Assembly: GCF_013282575.1 (NCBI RefSeq)
Contig: NZ_JAAAYE010000003.1
Location: 62,001 to 126,000, forward strand
Direction: 5' to 3'
DNA length: 64,000 nucleotides
Source of the DNA: Paraburkholderia sp. NMBU_R16
Lineage (GTDB): Bacteria > Pseudomonadota > Gammaproteobacteria > Burkholderiales > Burkholderiaceae
Under the pieces are notes generated by a model. It was not told the origin of the DNA and made no database searches. It saw only the letters and a program-made list of their open reading frames with translations. This document shows positions 8,969 to 18,109 of the stretch, in pieces. A program made the position numbers and the translations under genes. Numbering within the stretch: position 1 is the stretch's first letter; every line of letters begins with the position of its first letter.

Positions 8969-10174
8969 TCAGATCGCGCCGGAGCCGAACACCTCGGTGT
9001 GAATGCGTGCCGCGTCCACACCGAGCGCAATCAGCGCTTCGCGCTGCTGCTGCATGAACGGAACCGGCCCGCACAGGTAGTAGTCGGCATCGGGCAGAAT
9101 CGCTTGATGGGCGATGCGCGACAAATCGATGCGGCCCGTGAAGTCGTAATCGACACCTTCGCGGTCGGTCTCCGACACTTCTTCGTAAAACACGGCCCGC
9201 GAAACGTTCGCGTGCGTCGCCATCGTCTGTGCCAGCCAACTCTTGAACGCATGTACGCGCCCATTGCGGCAGGCGTGCACGAACGCGATGCGGCGCGGGC
9301 TCTCGGCGGCCACGAGCGTGGAGATCATCGACATCATCGGGGTCAGGCCGACACCGCCCGAGACGAGTACGACCGGCGTCGTCTTTTCGAGATCGAGGCG
9401 GAACTCGCCCATCGGCGCCGTGACTTCGACGATCGAACCGACTTCGACACCCTCATGCAGTAATGTCGAAAGGCGCCCGGCCGGCACGTCTTCCCGCCCC
9501 GCTTCGCGCTTGACCGAGATGCGCAGCCATTTGCCGTGCGGCGCGTCCGAGAGGCTGTACTGCCGCGGCTGGTCGACACCGAGCTCGCCGACATAGCGTT
9601 TGACCGAGACGAACTGGCCCGGCACGAAGCCGCACGCAGTGCCACCGTCGGCGGGCGTCAGATAAAACGAGGTGATCTCGTCGCTCTCGACTTCCTTGCG
9701 CGAGACGACGAACGGGCGATAGCCGCTCCAAGGCGCGGCGCCGTAGAGCTTGGCTTCGGCGCCGATCATGATTCCCGCCAGTTGGGCATACGCCGCGCGC
9801 CAGGCCTCGAGCGTTTGCTCGTCGACCGCGTCGCCCAGTACTTCCACGACCGACGCGAGCAGGTTTTCACCGACGATCGGATAGTGCTCGGGGCGGATAT
9901 TGAGGCTCGCATGCTTGTTCGCGATCCGGCCGACGGCCGAACCGAGCGCACCCAGATTGTCGATATTCGCGGCGTAGGCGTAGACCGCGTGGGCCAGCGT
10001 ATCGGCTTGCGTGCCGCTCGCCTGGTGCGTCTGGTTGAACAGATTGCGCAGCTCGGGGCGGTTCGTGAACATCCGGCGGTAAAAATGCTTGGTGATCGTT
10101 GCGCCGTGCTGGGCGAATACGGGCGCGGTCGCCTTGACGCGTGCGATCTGGTCTGCGGTGAGCGGGGTCGTCAT
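8969..10174 (-). CDS. hmp: Flavohaemoglobin / nitric oxide dioxygenase
   Basis: Hmp oxidises NO to nitrate using O2 and NAD(P)H; cytoplasmic, 401 residues as usual. The N-terminal globin domain (about 1-140) carries the proximal-His region IANKHASLNI. The C-terminal part is a ferredoxin-reductase domain with the FAD motif RQYSLSD and the nucleotide motif GGVGLTPMMSM. The ATG at 10174 is preferred over an upstream one because AAGGAG lies at the right distance. A dyad resembling an NsrR box lies just upstream, which would fit nitrosative-stress control. It is a single-gene unit convergent with aroG. Confidence 0.95.
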   Translation of the reverse strand: MTTPLTADQIARVKATAPVFAQHGATITKHFYRRMFTNRPELRNLFNQTHQASGTQADTLAHAVYAYAANIDNLGALGSAVGRIANKHASLNIRPEHYPIVGENLLASVVEVLGDAVDEQTLEAWRAAYAQLAGIMIGAEAKLYGAAPWSGYRPFVVSRKEVESDEITSFYLTPADGGTACGFVPGQFVSVKRYVGELGVDQPRQYSLSDAPHGKWLRISVKREAGREDVPAGRLSTLLHEGVEVGSIVEVTAPMGEFRLDLEKTTPVVLVSGGVGLTPMMSMISTLVAAESPRRIAFVHACRNGRVHAFKSWLAQTMATHANVSRAVFYEEVSETDREGVDYDFTGRIDLSRIAHQAILPDADYYLCGPVPFMQQQREALIALGVDAARIHTEVFGSGAI

Positions 10175-10193
10175 GTCGGGAGGGCTCCTTCTA

Positions 10194-10216
10194 AACATGG
10201 ATCAAGAATACATCTT
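10194..10216 (-). promoter_or_regulatory. Candidate NsrR operator upstream of hmp
   Basis: On the minus strand the sequence reads AAGATGTATTC, one base, then TGATCCATGTT: two half-sites of the form AAnATGnAT in inverted orientation with 11-1-11 spacing, as in known NsrR boxes. It ends about 20 nt before the hmp start codon. NsrR control of hmp is established in several proteobacteria; the assignment here is by motif only. Confidence 0.5.
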
Positions 10217-10305
10217 ACGAGAGTGTATCCGACATACGACACTTTGTCGCACCGCAGCATCCTGCGAGCGACCGCTGACCGAGCGGATCGGCGAGACTGC
10301 GCGGG

Positions 10306-10860
10306 CTATTTTTCGGCGCGCTGACGTTGCCACAAGACGTCGCCCGTACCGCCGGCGCGGTTCAGCACCCGGGCGAGCACGAACAACAGGTCGGAGAGGC
10401 GATTGACATATCGGCGGGGCGCGGCTTCCAGCGTCACCGTTGCGCCGAGCGCGACGATCGAGCGCTCCGCGCGGCGGCAGACCGTCCGGCACACATGCGC
10501 GAGCGCCGCCGCGCGGGTGCCCCCCGGCAGAATGAATTCGGTGAGCGGCGGCAACGCGGCGTTGTAGTGCGCGAGCCAGCCGTCGACACGGGCCAGATGG
10601 TCGTCGCCGATCATCGTATGGCCCGGAATGCAGAGTTCGCCGCCCAGATCGAACAGGTCGTGCTGCACGGCCGTCAGTACCTCGCGCAAGTCCTCGGGCA
10701 ACGGCTCGGCCAGCAGCACGCCGAGCTGCGAATTCAATTCGTCGACGTCGCCGATCGCCGCGATTCGTGCATCGTCCTTGCGTATGCGGCTGCCGTCGCC
10801 GAGGCCAGTCGTGCCGTCGTCGCCGGTGCGCGTGGCGATCTTGCTCAAACGGTGTCCCAT
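10306..10860 (-). CDS. Cob(I)yrinic acid a,c-diamide / cobalamin adenosyltransferase, PduO type
   Basis: This enzyme transfers the adenosyl group of ATP to cob(I)alamin to make coenzyme B12. The 184 residues include the PduO-family ATP-binding start KIATRTGDDGTTGL (about 7-20), the IGDVDELNSQLG segment and the C-terminal YVNRLSDLLFVLAR motif. The ATG at 10860 is fixed by an AAGGAGG site immediately upstream; the frame happens to remain open far beyond it, antisense to the next gene. It is divergent from the flavoprotein at 11023. No other B12 genes are nearby, so it probably serves salvage or a B12-dependent enzyme encoded elsewhere. Confidence 0.92.
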   Translation of the reverse strand: MGHRLSKIATRTGDDGTTGLGDGSRIRKDDARIAAIGDVDELNSQLGVLLAEPLPEDLREVLTAVQHDLFDLGGELCIPGHTMIGDDHLARVDGWLAHYNAALPPLTEFILPGGTRAAALAHVCRTVCRRAERSIVALGATVTLEAAPRRYVNRLSDLLFVLARVLNRAGGTGDVLWQRQRAEK

Positions 10861-10992
10861 CCAGGCCTCCTTGGTAGTCGCTGCACGATCGGCCCGCCGC
10901 CCTGGCGGCGGCCGAAACGGCCTCATTATAGGGGCCGGCTGAACGGCACGCTCCACCGGTACGGCTCGGCACGTGCCTGTGCCGCGGCGGCG

Positions 10993-10998
10993 TAGAAT
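10993..10998 (+). promoter_or_regulatory. Candidate -10 element for the 11023 flavoprotein gene
   Basis: TAGAAT, 25 nt before the ATG, in a GC-rich divergent region. No convincing -35 hexamer is present, so this is only a likely -10. Confidence 0.3.
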
Positions 10999-11022
10999 GC
11001 CCAAAACGATATCGGAGATGAT

Positions 11023-12483
11023 ATGGACCGTCCCCCCGTCGACGTTCATCCGCTGCATCCCCAAGAAGGACATCCCGGCGCCGCCGCGACGCGCCCGCGC
11101 CGGCCGTTTGCTCCCGAACTGCTCACCGCGCTCGCGAGCGTTTTCGGTCAACGTGTTTCGACGGCCGAGGCCGTACGCGCTCACCATGGCCGCGACGAGT
11201 CGCCGTTCGATCCCCAACCACCCGATGCGGTGGTCTTCGCCGAATCCACCGAGGACGTGCGCACGACGATCGAGCTCTGCGCGCGCTACGGCGTACCCGT
11301 CATTCCGTACGGCAACGGCTCGTCGTTGGAAGGGCATCTGCTTGCGGTGGAAGGCGGTGTATCGATCGATCTTTCCGGCATGAATCGCGTGCTGTCGATC
11401 AACGCGGAAGATCTGACGGCCACCGTCGAGGCCGGCGTCTCGCGCAAGGCGCTCAACGAAGCGTTGCGCGACACGGGGCTCTTCTTTCCGATCGATCCCG
11501 GTGCGGATGCGAGCATCGGCGGCATGTCGGCCACGCGGGCCTCGGGCACCAACGCCGTGCGCTATGGGACGATGCGGGAAAACGTGCTCGGCCTCACGGC
11601 GGTACTCGCCGACGGTCGCGTCATCAAGACGGGCACGCGGGCGCGCAAATCGTCGGCCGGCTACGATCTGACCCGGCTCTTCGTGGGCTCGGAGGGCACG
11701 CTCGGCGTCATCACCGAAATCACGGTGCGGCTTTATCCGCAGCCGGAAGCCGTTTCGGCGGCCGTCTGCGCCTTTGCGTCGATGGGCGAGGCCGTGCGTA
11801 CCGTCATCGAAACGATTCAGCTCGGCGTGCCCGTCGCTCGCGTCGAATTCGTCGATACGCTCGCGATCCGCGCGATCAACCGTCACTCGAATCTGACACT
11901 TGCCGAATCGCCGACGCTCTTTTTCGAGTTCCACGGCACCGAGGCGAGCGTCAAGGAGCAAGCCGAGACGGTTCAGGCGCTCGCCGCCGAACATGCGGGC
12001 AGCGGTTTCGCCTGGGCCACGCGCCCCGAGGAACGCAGCCGGCTCTGGAACGCGCGCCACAACGCCTATTTCGCGATGCTGCAGCTCAAGCCGGGCTGTC
12101 GCGCCGTAACAACCGATGTCTGCGTGCCGATCTCGCGGCTGGCCGAATGCGTGGTCGAAACGGAAGACGATCTACGCGGCTCGCCGCTGCCCTGCCCCAT
12201 CGTGGGACATGTCGGCGATGGCAACTTCCATGTCGCGATACTGATCGATCCGGCCCGGCCCGAGGAATTCAGCGAAGCCGAACGCCTGAACCGGCGTATC
12301 GTCGAGCGCGCGTTGCGCATGGGCGGAACCTGCACGGGCGAGCATGGCATCGGTCTGCACAAAATGGATTTCCTCATCGACGAGCATGGCAGCGATGCCG
12401 TCGATGTAATGCGCGCGCTCAAGCATGCGCTCGATCCGCACAATCTGATGAATCCGGGCAAGATCTTCACGTACATGGCCTGA
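11023..12483 (+). CDS. FAD-linked oxidase, D-lactate dehydrogenase (cytochrome) family
   Basis: Flavoprotein of the VAO/GlcD family, 486 residues. The FAD-binding (PCMH-type) half has PYGNGSSLEGH near residues 94-104 and GGMSATRASGTNAVRYG; the C-terminal half has VGHVGDGNFHVAIL and TGEHGIGLHKM. The best match in kind is the single-subunit D-lactate dehydrogenase group, which passes electrons to cytochrome or quinone, rather than GlcD itself. GGAG sits 5 nt before the ATG. It lies 17 nt upstream of glcD and is likely co-transcribed with it. Substrate could be D-lactate, glycolate or another 2-hydroxy acid. Confidence 0.88.
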   Translation: MDRPPVDVHPLHPQEGHPGAAATRPRRPFAPELLTALASVFGQRVSTAEAVRAHHGRDESPFDPQPPDAVVFAESTEDVRTTIELCARYGVPVIPYGNGSSLEGHLLAVEGGVSIDLSGMNRVLSINAEDLTATVEAGVSRKALNEALRDTGLFFPIDPGADASIGGMSATRASGTNAVRYGTMRENVLGLTAVLADGRVIKTGTRARKSSAGYDLTRLFVGSEGTLGVITEITVRLYPQPEAVSAAVCAFASMGEAVRTVIETIQLGVPVARVEFVDTLAIRAINRHSNLTLAESPTLFFEFHGTEASVKEQAETVQALAAEHAGSGFAWATRPEERSRLWNARHNAYFAMLQLKPGCRAVTTDVCVPISRLAECVVETEDDLRGSPLPCPIVGHVGDGNFHVAILIDPARPEEFSEAERLNRRIVERALRMGGTCTGEHGIGLHKMDFLIDEHGSDAVDVMRALKHALDPHNLMNPGKIFTYMA

Positions 12484-12500
12484 GACAGGCGAGGAAACCG

Positions 12501-14006
12501 ATGGCAACCGTAGCCCAAACCGATCAGGCGATGTCAGCGGCGCGGCGCGAAGAGCGCCAGCGCGAAGTGGTTCAGGCGCTGATGGCCACGCTGCCCGCGC
12601 GCTGTCTGCTTTACCGCGATGAAGAGACCGCCCCCTATGAATGCGACGGGCTCAGCGTGTATCGGCAACTGCCGCTCGCGGTAGCGCTGCCGGAAACCGA
12701 GGCGCAGGTGCTGCGTATCGTGCAGATATGCAAGCGCCTTGGCGTGCCGATCGTACCGCGCGGCGCGGGCACCGGGCTGTCGGGCGGCGCCACGCCGATC
12801 TCGAACGGCATCGTCGTTTCGCTCGCGCGCTTCACCAGAATCATCGATGTCGACTCGTATGCGCGCACGGCCACCGTCCAACCCGGCGTGCGCAACCTCG
12901 CCGTCTCGGAGGCGGCCGCGCCTTATGGGCTCTACTACGCGCCCGATCCGTCTTCCCAGATCGCCTGCACGATCGGCGGCAACGTGTCGGAAAACTCGGG
13001 CGGCGTGCATTGTCTGAAGTACGGACTGACCGTCCATAACGTCTTGCGCGTGCGCGCCGTCACGATGGAAGGCGAGATCGTCGAATTCGGTTCGCTCGCG
13101 CCCGATACGCCCGGGCTCGATCTGCTCGCCGTCATGATCGGCAGCGAAGGCATGTTCGCGATCGTCACGGAAGTGACCGTCAAGCTGATCCCGAAGCCGC
13201 CGACGGCGCAAGTCGTCATGGCGAGCTTCGACGATGTCGTCAAAGGCGGCAACGCGGTGGCGGCCATCATCGCGGCGGGGATCATTCCGGCCGGGCTCGA
13301 GATGATGGACAATCCCGCGACGTGCGCGGTGGAGGCGTTCGTCGGCGCCGGCTACGATTGCGACGCCGCGGCCATCCTGCTGTGCGAGTCGGACGGCACG
13401 CCCGAGGAAGTCGCCGAAGAAATCGCACGCGTGACCGCCGTGCTGCGCGAACACGGCGCCACCCGGTTGCAGATCTCCCGCACCGAGGCCGAGCGGCTCA
13501 AATTCTGGTCCGGCCGCAAGAACGCCTTTCCGGCCGCGGGCAGGCTGGCGCCCGATTACTACTGCATGGACGGCACGGTGCCGCGTCGCAGCATCGGACC
13601 GCTGCTCGCGCGCATCGAGAAGATGGAAAGTACTTACGGCCTGCGATGCATCAACGTCTTTCATGCCGGGGACGGCAACATGCATCCGCTCATTCTGTTC
13701 GACGGTAACGATCCCGACCAACTGCATCGCGCGGAGGCGTTCGGCGCCGAGATTCTCGAAGCTTGCGTGGAGCTGGGCGGCACGGTGACGGGCGAACACG
13801 GCGTCGGCATCGAAAAAATCAATTCGATGTGCGTTCAGTTTTCGCCGGCCGAATGCGATGCGTTCTTCGCAGTCAAGCGCGCGTTCGATCCGGACGAGCT
13901 GCTGAACCCGACCAAGGGCATTCCGACGCGCGCGCGCTGCGCCGAATACGGAAAGATGCACGTGCGCGGCGGCCTTTTGCCTCATCCGGAGCTGCCGCGC
14001 TTTTAG
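12501..14006 (+). CDS. glcD: Glycolate oxidase FAD subunit GlcD
   Basis: GlcD is the larger flavin subunit of membrane-associated glycolate dehydrogenase (GlcDEF), oxidising glycolate to glyoxylate. The 501 residues show the FAD loop VPRGAGTGLSGGATP, the segment GGNVSENSGGVHCLKYG and the C-terminal NVFHAGDGNMHPL and TGEHGVGIEK motifs. I chose the ATG at 12501, 17 nt after the previous gene. GlcE and GlcF follow on the same strand. No GlcC regulator, malate synthase or permease is seen nearby. Confidence 0.93.
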   Translation: MATVAQTDQAMSAARREERQREVVQALMATLPARCLLYRDEETAPYECDGLSVYRQLPLAVALPETEAQVLRIVQICKRLGVPIVPRGAGTGLSGGATPISNGIVVSLARFTRIIDVDSYARTATVQPGVRNLAVSEAAAPYGLYYAPDPSSQIACTIGGNVSENSGGVHCLKYGLTVHNVLRVRAVTMEGEIVEFGSLAPDTPGLDLLAVMIGSEGMFAIVTEVTVKLIPKPPTAQVVMASFDDVVKGGNAVAAIIAAGIIPAGLEMMDNPATCAVEAFVGAGYDCDAAAILLCESDGTPEEVAEEIARVTAVLREHGATRLQISRTEAERLKFWSGRKNAFPAAGRLAPDYYCMDGTVPRRSIGPLLARIEKMESTYGLRCINVFHAGDGNMHPLILFDGNDPDQLHRAEAFGAEILEACVELGGTVTGEHGVGIEKINSMCVQFSPAECDAFFAVKRAFDPDELLNPTKGIPTRARCAEYGKMHVRGGLLPHPELPRF

Positions 14007-14035
14007 GCACACCGCCACGCGTATAAACCCGTGGC

Positions 14036-14063
14036 TTGCCTGCCCCGGGTCGGCCGGTAGAAT
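14036..14063 (+). promoter_or_regulatory. Candidate internal promoter for glcEF
   Basis: TTGCCT (14036-14041), a 16-bp spacer and TAGAAT (14058-14063) lie in the gap between glcD and glcE, about 29 nt before the glcE ATG. It could give glcEF extra transcription independent of glcD. Confidence 0.45.
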
Positions 14064-14091
14064 GAAGCCCTGAGGCAAAAGCGGCAACCGG

Positions 14092-15207
14092 ATGAACGAC
14101 ACCAAAAAGCGGGAAGCCATGCAAGACGACGAGATCCTCGGCTACTGGGCCGAGCGTATCCGCGCAGCCACGGCTGACGAGCGCCCCTTGCGCATCCGCG
14201 GCTCGGGCACGAAAGACTGGTACGGCCAGGCGCTCAACGGCGAGATTCTCGACACGCGTGCATATCGCGGTATCGTTTCGTACGACCCTGCGGAGCTCGT
14301 CATGACGGCGCGCTGCGGCACGCCGTTGACGGAGGTCGAAGCGGCGCTCGCCGAACACAATCAGATGCTCGCGTTCGAGCCGCCCCACTTCGGCCGCTCG
14401 GCCACGCTGGGCGGCTGCATCGCGGCGGGTATCGCGGGCCCGCGCCGCAGCTCGGCCGGTGCGCCGCGCGACTTCGTCCTCGGTGTCACGATGATGGACG
14501 GCCGCGGCGAAACGCTGCGTTTCGGCGGTCAAGTGGTCAAGAACGTTGCGGGGTACGATGTGTCGCGCCTGATGGCCGGCTCGCTCGGCACGCTCGGCCT
14601 GATTCTCGATGTGTCGATCAAGGTCCTGCCGTTGCCCGTGGCCGAAACGACGCTCAAGTTCGACATGAACGGAACCGATGCGGTACGCAAGCTCAACGAG
14701 TGGTGCGGCCGGCCGTTGCCGATCACGGCAAGCGCCTGGCGCAACGGCACGCTCGCGGTACGCCTCTCGGGCGCCGAGAACGGCGTGAAGACAGCCCGCA
14801 ATACGATCGGCGGCGAAGTCGTGGATGCCGTCGAGGCCGAGCGCTTCTGGGCCGGCTTGCGCGAGCAGACCGATCCGTTCTTCGCGACGATTCCGCCGCG
14901 CTCGGCACTCTGGCGGCTCGCGCTACCGTCCGTCACCGAACCGCTGCAACTGCCGGGCGCGCAGCTGATGGAGTGGGGTGGCTCTCAGCGTTGGTGGATC
15001 ACGGATACCGATGCCCAAACGGTACGTATCAGCGCCAAGCAGGCCGGCGGTCACGCCACCATTTTTCGCGCAGGCCGCGAGTTCGATCGCAGCGCCGGGG
15101 TCTTCACGCCACTGCCGGCGCCGATCATGAGGATCCATCGAGGCCTGAAAGCCGCCTTCGATCCGGCACGCATCTTCAATCGCGGCCGCCTCTACGCGGA
15201 CTTCTGA
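14092..15207 (+). CDS. glcE: Glycolate oxidase FAD-binding subunit GlcE
   Basis: GlcE is the smaller flavin subunit of glycolate dehydrogenase, 371 residues, typical length. It keeps the FAD-binding half of the GlcD fold: LRIRGSGTKDW near residues 33-43, GGCIAAGIAGPRR and VKNVAGYDVSRLMAGSLGTLG. The ATG at 14092 starts MNDTKKREAMQ; an in-frame ATG at 14119 is an alternative. The gene is preceded by its own possible promoter, and glcF starts 33 nt after its stop. Confidence 0.93.
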   Translation: MNDTKKREAMQDDEILGYWAERIRAATADERPLRIRGSGTKDWYGQALNGEILDTRAYRGIVSYDPAELVMTARCGTPLTEVEAALAEHNQMLAFEPPHFGRSATLGGCIAAGIAGPRRSSAGAPRDFVLGVTMMDGRGETLRFGGQVVKNVAGYDVSRLMAGSLGTLGLILDVSIKVLPLPVAETTLKFDMNGTDAVRKLNEWCGRPLPITASAWRNGTLAVRLSGAENGVKTARNTIGGEVVDAVEAERFWAGLREQTDPFFATIPPRSALWRLALPSVTEPLQLPGAQLMEWGGSQRWWITDTDAQTVRISAKQAGGHATIFRAGREFDRSAGVFTPLPAPIMRIHRGLKAAFDPARIFNRGRLYADF

Positions 15208-15240
15208 GCCATCCCAAGACCCGATCGACTGAGCGACGCG

Positions 15241-16476
15241 ATGCAGACACAACTGGCGGACTTCATTCGCAATACGCCGGACGGCAAAGAGGCCGATGCG
15301 ATTCTGCGCAAATGCGTTCATTGCGGCTTTTGCACGGCCACCTGCCCGACGTACCAACTGCTGGGCGACGAACTCGACGGCCCCCGCGGCCGCATCTATC
15401 TGATGAAGCAGATGTTCGAGGGTGCGCACGTCACGCGTAGTACACAGCTGCATCTGGACCGCTGCCTCACCTGCCGCAGTTGCGAGACGACCTGCCCTTC
15501 GGGGGTGCAATACGGGCGGCTCGTGGAAATCGGCCGGCCCTATGTGGATGCGGCCGTGCCGCGTCCGCTGCGCCAGCGGTTGATACGGCGGCTGCTGGCG
15601 AGTCTCTTGCCCAACACCGCCATATTCACGCCGCTCATGCGGCTCGGCCAGCACGTTCGGCCGTTTCTGCCGCGCAAGCTGCGCGACAAGGTGCCGCCGC
15701 GCCAGCATCCGCTCCAGTGGCCCGCCAAACGGGCGGTGCCGCACGAACGCAAGGTGCTGATGCTCGCCGGCTGTGTTCAGCCGGCGATGTTGCCGAACAT
15801 CAACATCGCGACCGCGCGCGTACTCGATGCGCTCGGTGTCGAGGCGATCGTGGCGCCGGAGGCCGGCTGCTGCGGCGCGATTCGCTTGCATCTGAGCTAC
15901 CGCGAGGAAGCACTCGACGATATGCGCCGCAACATCGACGCATGGTGGCCGTATATCGAAACGGGTATCGAGGCGATCGTCATCGATGCCTCGGGCTGCG
16001 GCGCGACGATCAAGGAGTACGGGCACTTGCTGCGCGACGATCCTGTCTACGCGGACAAGGCGCGCCGCGTCGCCGAACTCGCTTGCGACATCGCGCAATG
16101 GCTGCAGGGCTTCGAGGCGGAACTCACGGCGCTCGCGCGCCGCCGCGGCGTGCATACCGTTGCATTCCATCCGCCTTGCACGCTGCAGCACGGGCAGCAA
16201 ATCCGGGGCGTGGTCGAACGGCTGCTGACGTCGCTCGGCCTCGAAGTGCGCGTGCCCGCCGACAGTCATCTATGTTGCGGCTCGGCAGGCACTTATTCGA
16301 TCACTCAGCCGTCGCTCGCGTATACGTTGCGCGATCGCAAGATCGACACGCTCGAAGTACTCGAGCCGCAAATGATCGTATCGGCGAACATCGGGTGCAT
16401 CACGCATCTGCAAAGCGGAACATCGGTACCCGTCACGCATTGGATCGAGCTCGTCGAGCATATGTTGGCGGCGTAA
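15241..16476 (+). CDS. glcF: Glycolate oxidase iron-sulfur subunit GlcF
   Basis: GlcF carries electrons from the flavin subunits of glycolate dehydrogenase to the membrane quinone pool. The 411 residues contain two ferredoxin-like 4Fe-4S motifs, CVHCGFCTATCP at about 22-33 and CLTCRSCETTCP at about 76-87. Two CCG-type cysteine clusters follow, EAGCCGA and LCCGSAGTY, as in the heterodisulfide-reductase-like domain. It completes the glcDEF set; the next gene starts 167 nt downstream after a non-coding gap. Confidence 0.94.
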   Translation: MQTQLADFIRNTPDGKEADAILRKCVHCGFCTATCPTYQLLGDELDGPRGRIYLMKQMFEGAHVTRSTQLHLDRCLTCRSCETTCPSGVQYGRLVEIGRPYVDAAVPRPLRQRLIRRLLASLLPNTAIFTPLMRLGQHVRPFLPRKLRDKVPPRQHPLQWPAKRAVPHERKVLMLAGCVQPAMLPNINIATARVLDALGVEAIVAPEAGCCGAIRLHLSYREEALDDMRRNIDAWWPYIETGIEAIVIDASGCGATIKEYGHLLRDDPVYADKARRVAELACDIAQWLQGFEAELTALARRRGVHTVAFHPPCTLQHGQQIRGVVERLLTSLGLEVRVPADSHLCCGSAGTYSITQPSLAYTLRDRKIDTLEVLEPQMIVSANIGCITHLQSGTSVPVTHWIELVEHMLAA

Positions 16477-16643
16477 GATCGCGTCGCCCTCAACATGACC
16501 GATCCGGTCCAGCAGAATATGCTGCGGCATGGCCGCGAAACGCCACGATCGCGCTATTTCGCGATTTATTTGGCGAATCGGCCGAGGGTCGTTGCCCGGT
16601 AGCATGGAATCATCAACCGCTCCACGCTACCGGATACCGAACC

Positions 16644-18050
16644 ATGTCCAACTCCTCGCTCGTCGAAGCCGATCGCAAACACCTGATCCATCCCGTCGTC
16701 AGCTATCGCGCGCATGAAGCGCGCGGCGTAACCGTACTCGAGTCCGCGCAAGGCGTCTTTCTGCGGGACGCAAACGGCCATGAACTGCTCGATGCGTTCT
16801 CCGGTCTGTGGTGCGTCAACACCGGCTATGGCCACCAAAGCATCGTCGAGGTGGCCGCCCGGCAAATGGCACGACTGCCCTATGCCACGGGCTACTTCCA
16901 TTTCGGCTCCGAGCCGGCCATCGAGCTCGCTGCGAAACTCGTCGAGTCGTCGCCCGCGTCGTTGCAGCACGTGTACTTCACACTTGGCGGGTCGGATGCC
17001 GTCGATTCGGCACTGCGCTTCATTACGCACTACTACAATGCCACCGGGCGTCCCACGAAAAAGCACGTCATCGCGCTCGAGCGCGGCTATCACGGCTCGT
17101 CGTCGATCGGTGCCGGGCTGACCGCACTGCCCGTCTTCCATCGCCACTTCGATTTGCCGCTTGCGACGCAGCACCATATCCCGTCGCCGTATCCGTACCG
17201 TAGCGAACACGCCGACGATGCCGCAATCATCACGGCCTCGGTGGCCGCGCTCGAGGCCAAAGTCGCCGAACTCGGCGCACAGCATGTCGCCGCGTTCTTC
17301 TGCGAACCGATCCAGGGCTCGGGCGGCGTGATCGTGCCGCCTGCCGGCTGGCTGCGAGCGATGCGCGAAGCGTGCCGCAAACTCGACATTCTGTTCGTCG
17401 CCGACGAAGTCATCACGGGTTTCGGTCGCACGGGACCGCTCTTCGCCTGCGAGGCCGAACAGGTCGAGCCCGACCTGATGACCGTGGCGAAAGGGCTCAC
17501 GGCGGGCTATGCGCCGATGGGCGCCGTGCTGATGTCGGATGCCGTCTATCAAGGCATTGCCGACGGCGACCCCGCGGCGGTGATCGGCCATGGTCATACC
17601 TATTCGGCACACCCCGTGAGCGCCGCGATCGGGCTCGAAGTGCTGCGTCTTTATCACGAAGGCGGACTGCTCGCCAACGGCATCGCGCGCGGCCCCCGCT
17701 TCGCGCAGGGACTCGACGCGCTGCTCGCGCATCCGCTCGTCGGCGACGCGCGGCATCGCGGCTTGCTCGGCGCGCTCGAACTCGTCGCGGATAAAACGAC
17801 CAAACAACGCTTCGATCCATCGCTGAAGCTGCCCGAGCGCATCGCCACGTCCGCCTATGCCAATGGCCTCGTTTTCCGCGCGTTCGGCGATGGTGTCCTG
17901 GGGTTCGCACCCGCGTTGTCCTACACGGAAAGCGAATTCGATCTGATGTTCGAGCGCCTCGAAAAGACGCTCGACGATGTCCTCGCCCAATCCGAGGTGC
18001 GAGCCGCGCTCAAGGCATCGGGTGAACTCGGTAGCCGTGCTGCCGCGTAA
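16644..18050 (+). CDS. Class III PLP-dependent aminotransferase (omega-amino acid/amine:pyruvate type)
   Basis: Aminotransferase of 468 residues in the ornithine/omega-amino-acid subgroup. The PLP lysine is K283 in VAKGLTAGY, with the ring-binding aspartate D254 in VADEVITGFGRTG. The N-terminal LWCVNTGYGH and the substrate-side YATGYFHFGSEP stretch resemble beta-alanine/taurine/polyamine:pyruvate transaminases; the substrate is not resolved. It is convergent with the minus-strand catabolic run that follows, and would supply the deamination step for an amine or omega-amino acid made there. That link is inferred from proximity only. Confidence 0.9.
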   Translation: MSNSSLVEADRKHLIHPVVSYRAHEARGVTVLESAQGVFLRDANGHELLDAFSGLWCVNTGYGHQSIVEVAARQMARLPYATGYFHFGSEPAIELAAKLVESSPASLQHVYFTLGGSDAVDSALRFITHYYNATGRPTKKHVIALERGYHGSSSIGAGLTALPVFHRHFDLPLATQHHIPSPYPYRSEHADDAAIITASVAALEAKVAELGAQHVAAFFCEPIQGSGGVIVPPAGWLRAMREACRKLDILFVADEVITGFGRTGPLFACEAEQVEPDLMTVAKGLTAGYAPMGAVLMSDAVYQGIADGDPAAVIGHGHTYSAHPVSAAIGLEVLRLYHEGGLLANGIARGPRFAQGLDALLAHPLVGDARHRGLLGALELVADKTTKQRFDPSLKLPERIATSAYANGLVFRAFGDGVLGFAPALSYTESEFDLMFERLEKTLDDVLAQSEVRAALKASGELGSRAAA

Positions 18051-18078
18051 GTTAGTGACGCATGGCTAACGGTGTGAC

Positions 18079-18103
18079 GACAGGCGGCTGCGGTCCGCCT
18101 GTC
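18079..18103. terminator. Bidirectional hairpin between convergent aminotransferase and araC
   Basis: GACAGGCGG (18079-18087) and CCGCCTGTC (18095-18103) form a perfect 9-bp stem with a 7-nt loop in the gap between two convergent genes. There is no T tract on either strand, so termination strength is uncertain. Confidence 0.45.
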
Positions 18104-18109
18104 GGCGCC

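Noticed and set aside
10861-11022. Possible cobalamin riboswitch ahead of the adenosyltransferase
   Set aside because: The divergent gap is only 162 nt and I find no B12-box-like sequence; the ribosome site is fully ordinary.
10861-12060. Upstream extension of the cobalamin adenosyltransferase frame (about 400 extra residues)
   Set aside because: It runs antisense to the 11023 flavoprotein; AAGGAGG before the ATG at 10860 and the family N-terminus fix the real start.
16477-16643. Small frames in the gap between glcF and the aminotransferase
   Set aside because: They are short, have no ribosome site and show no conserved motif; the gap is best read as the aminotransferase promoter region.
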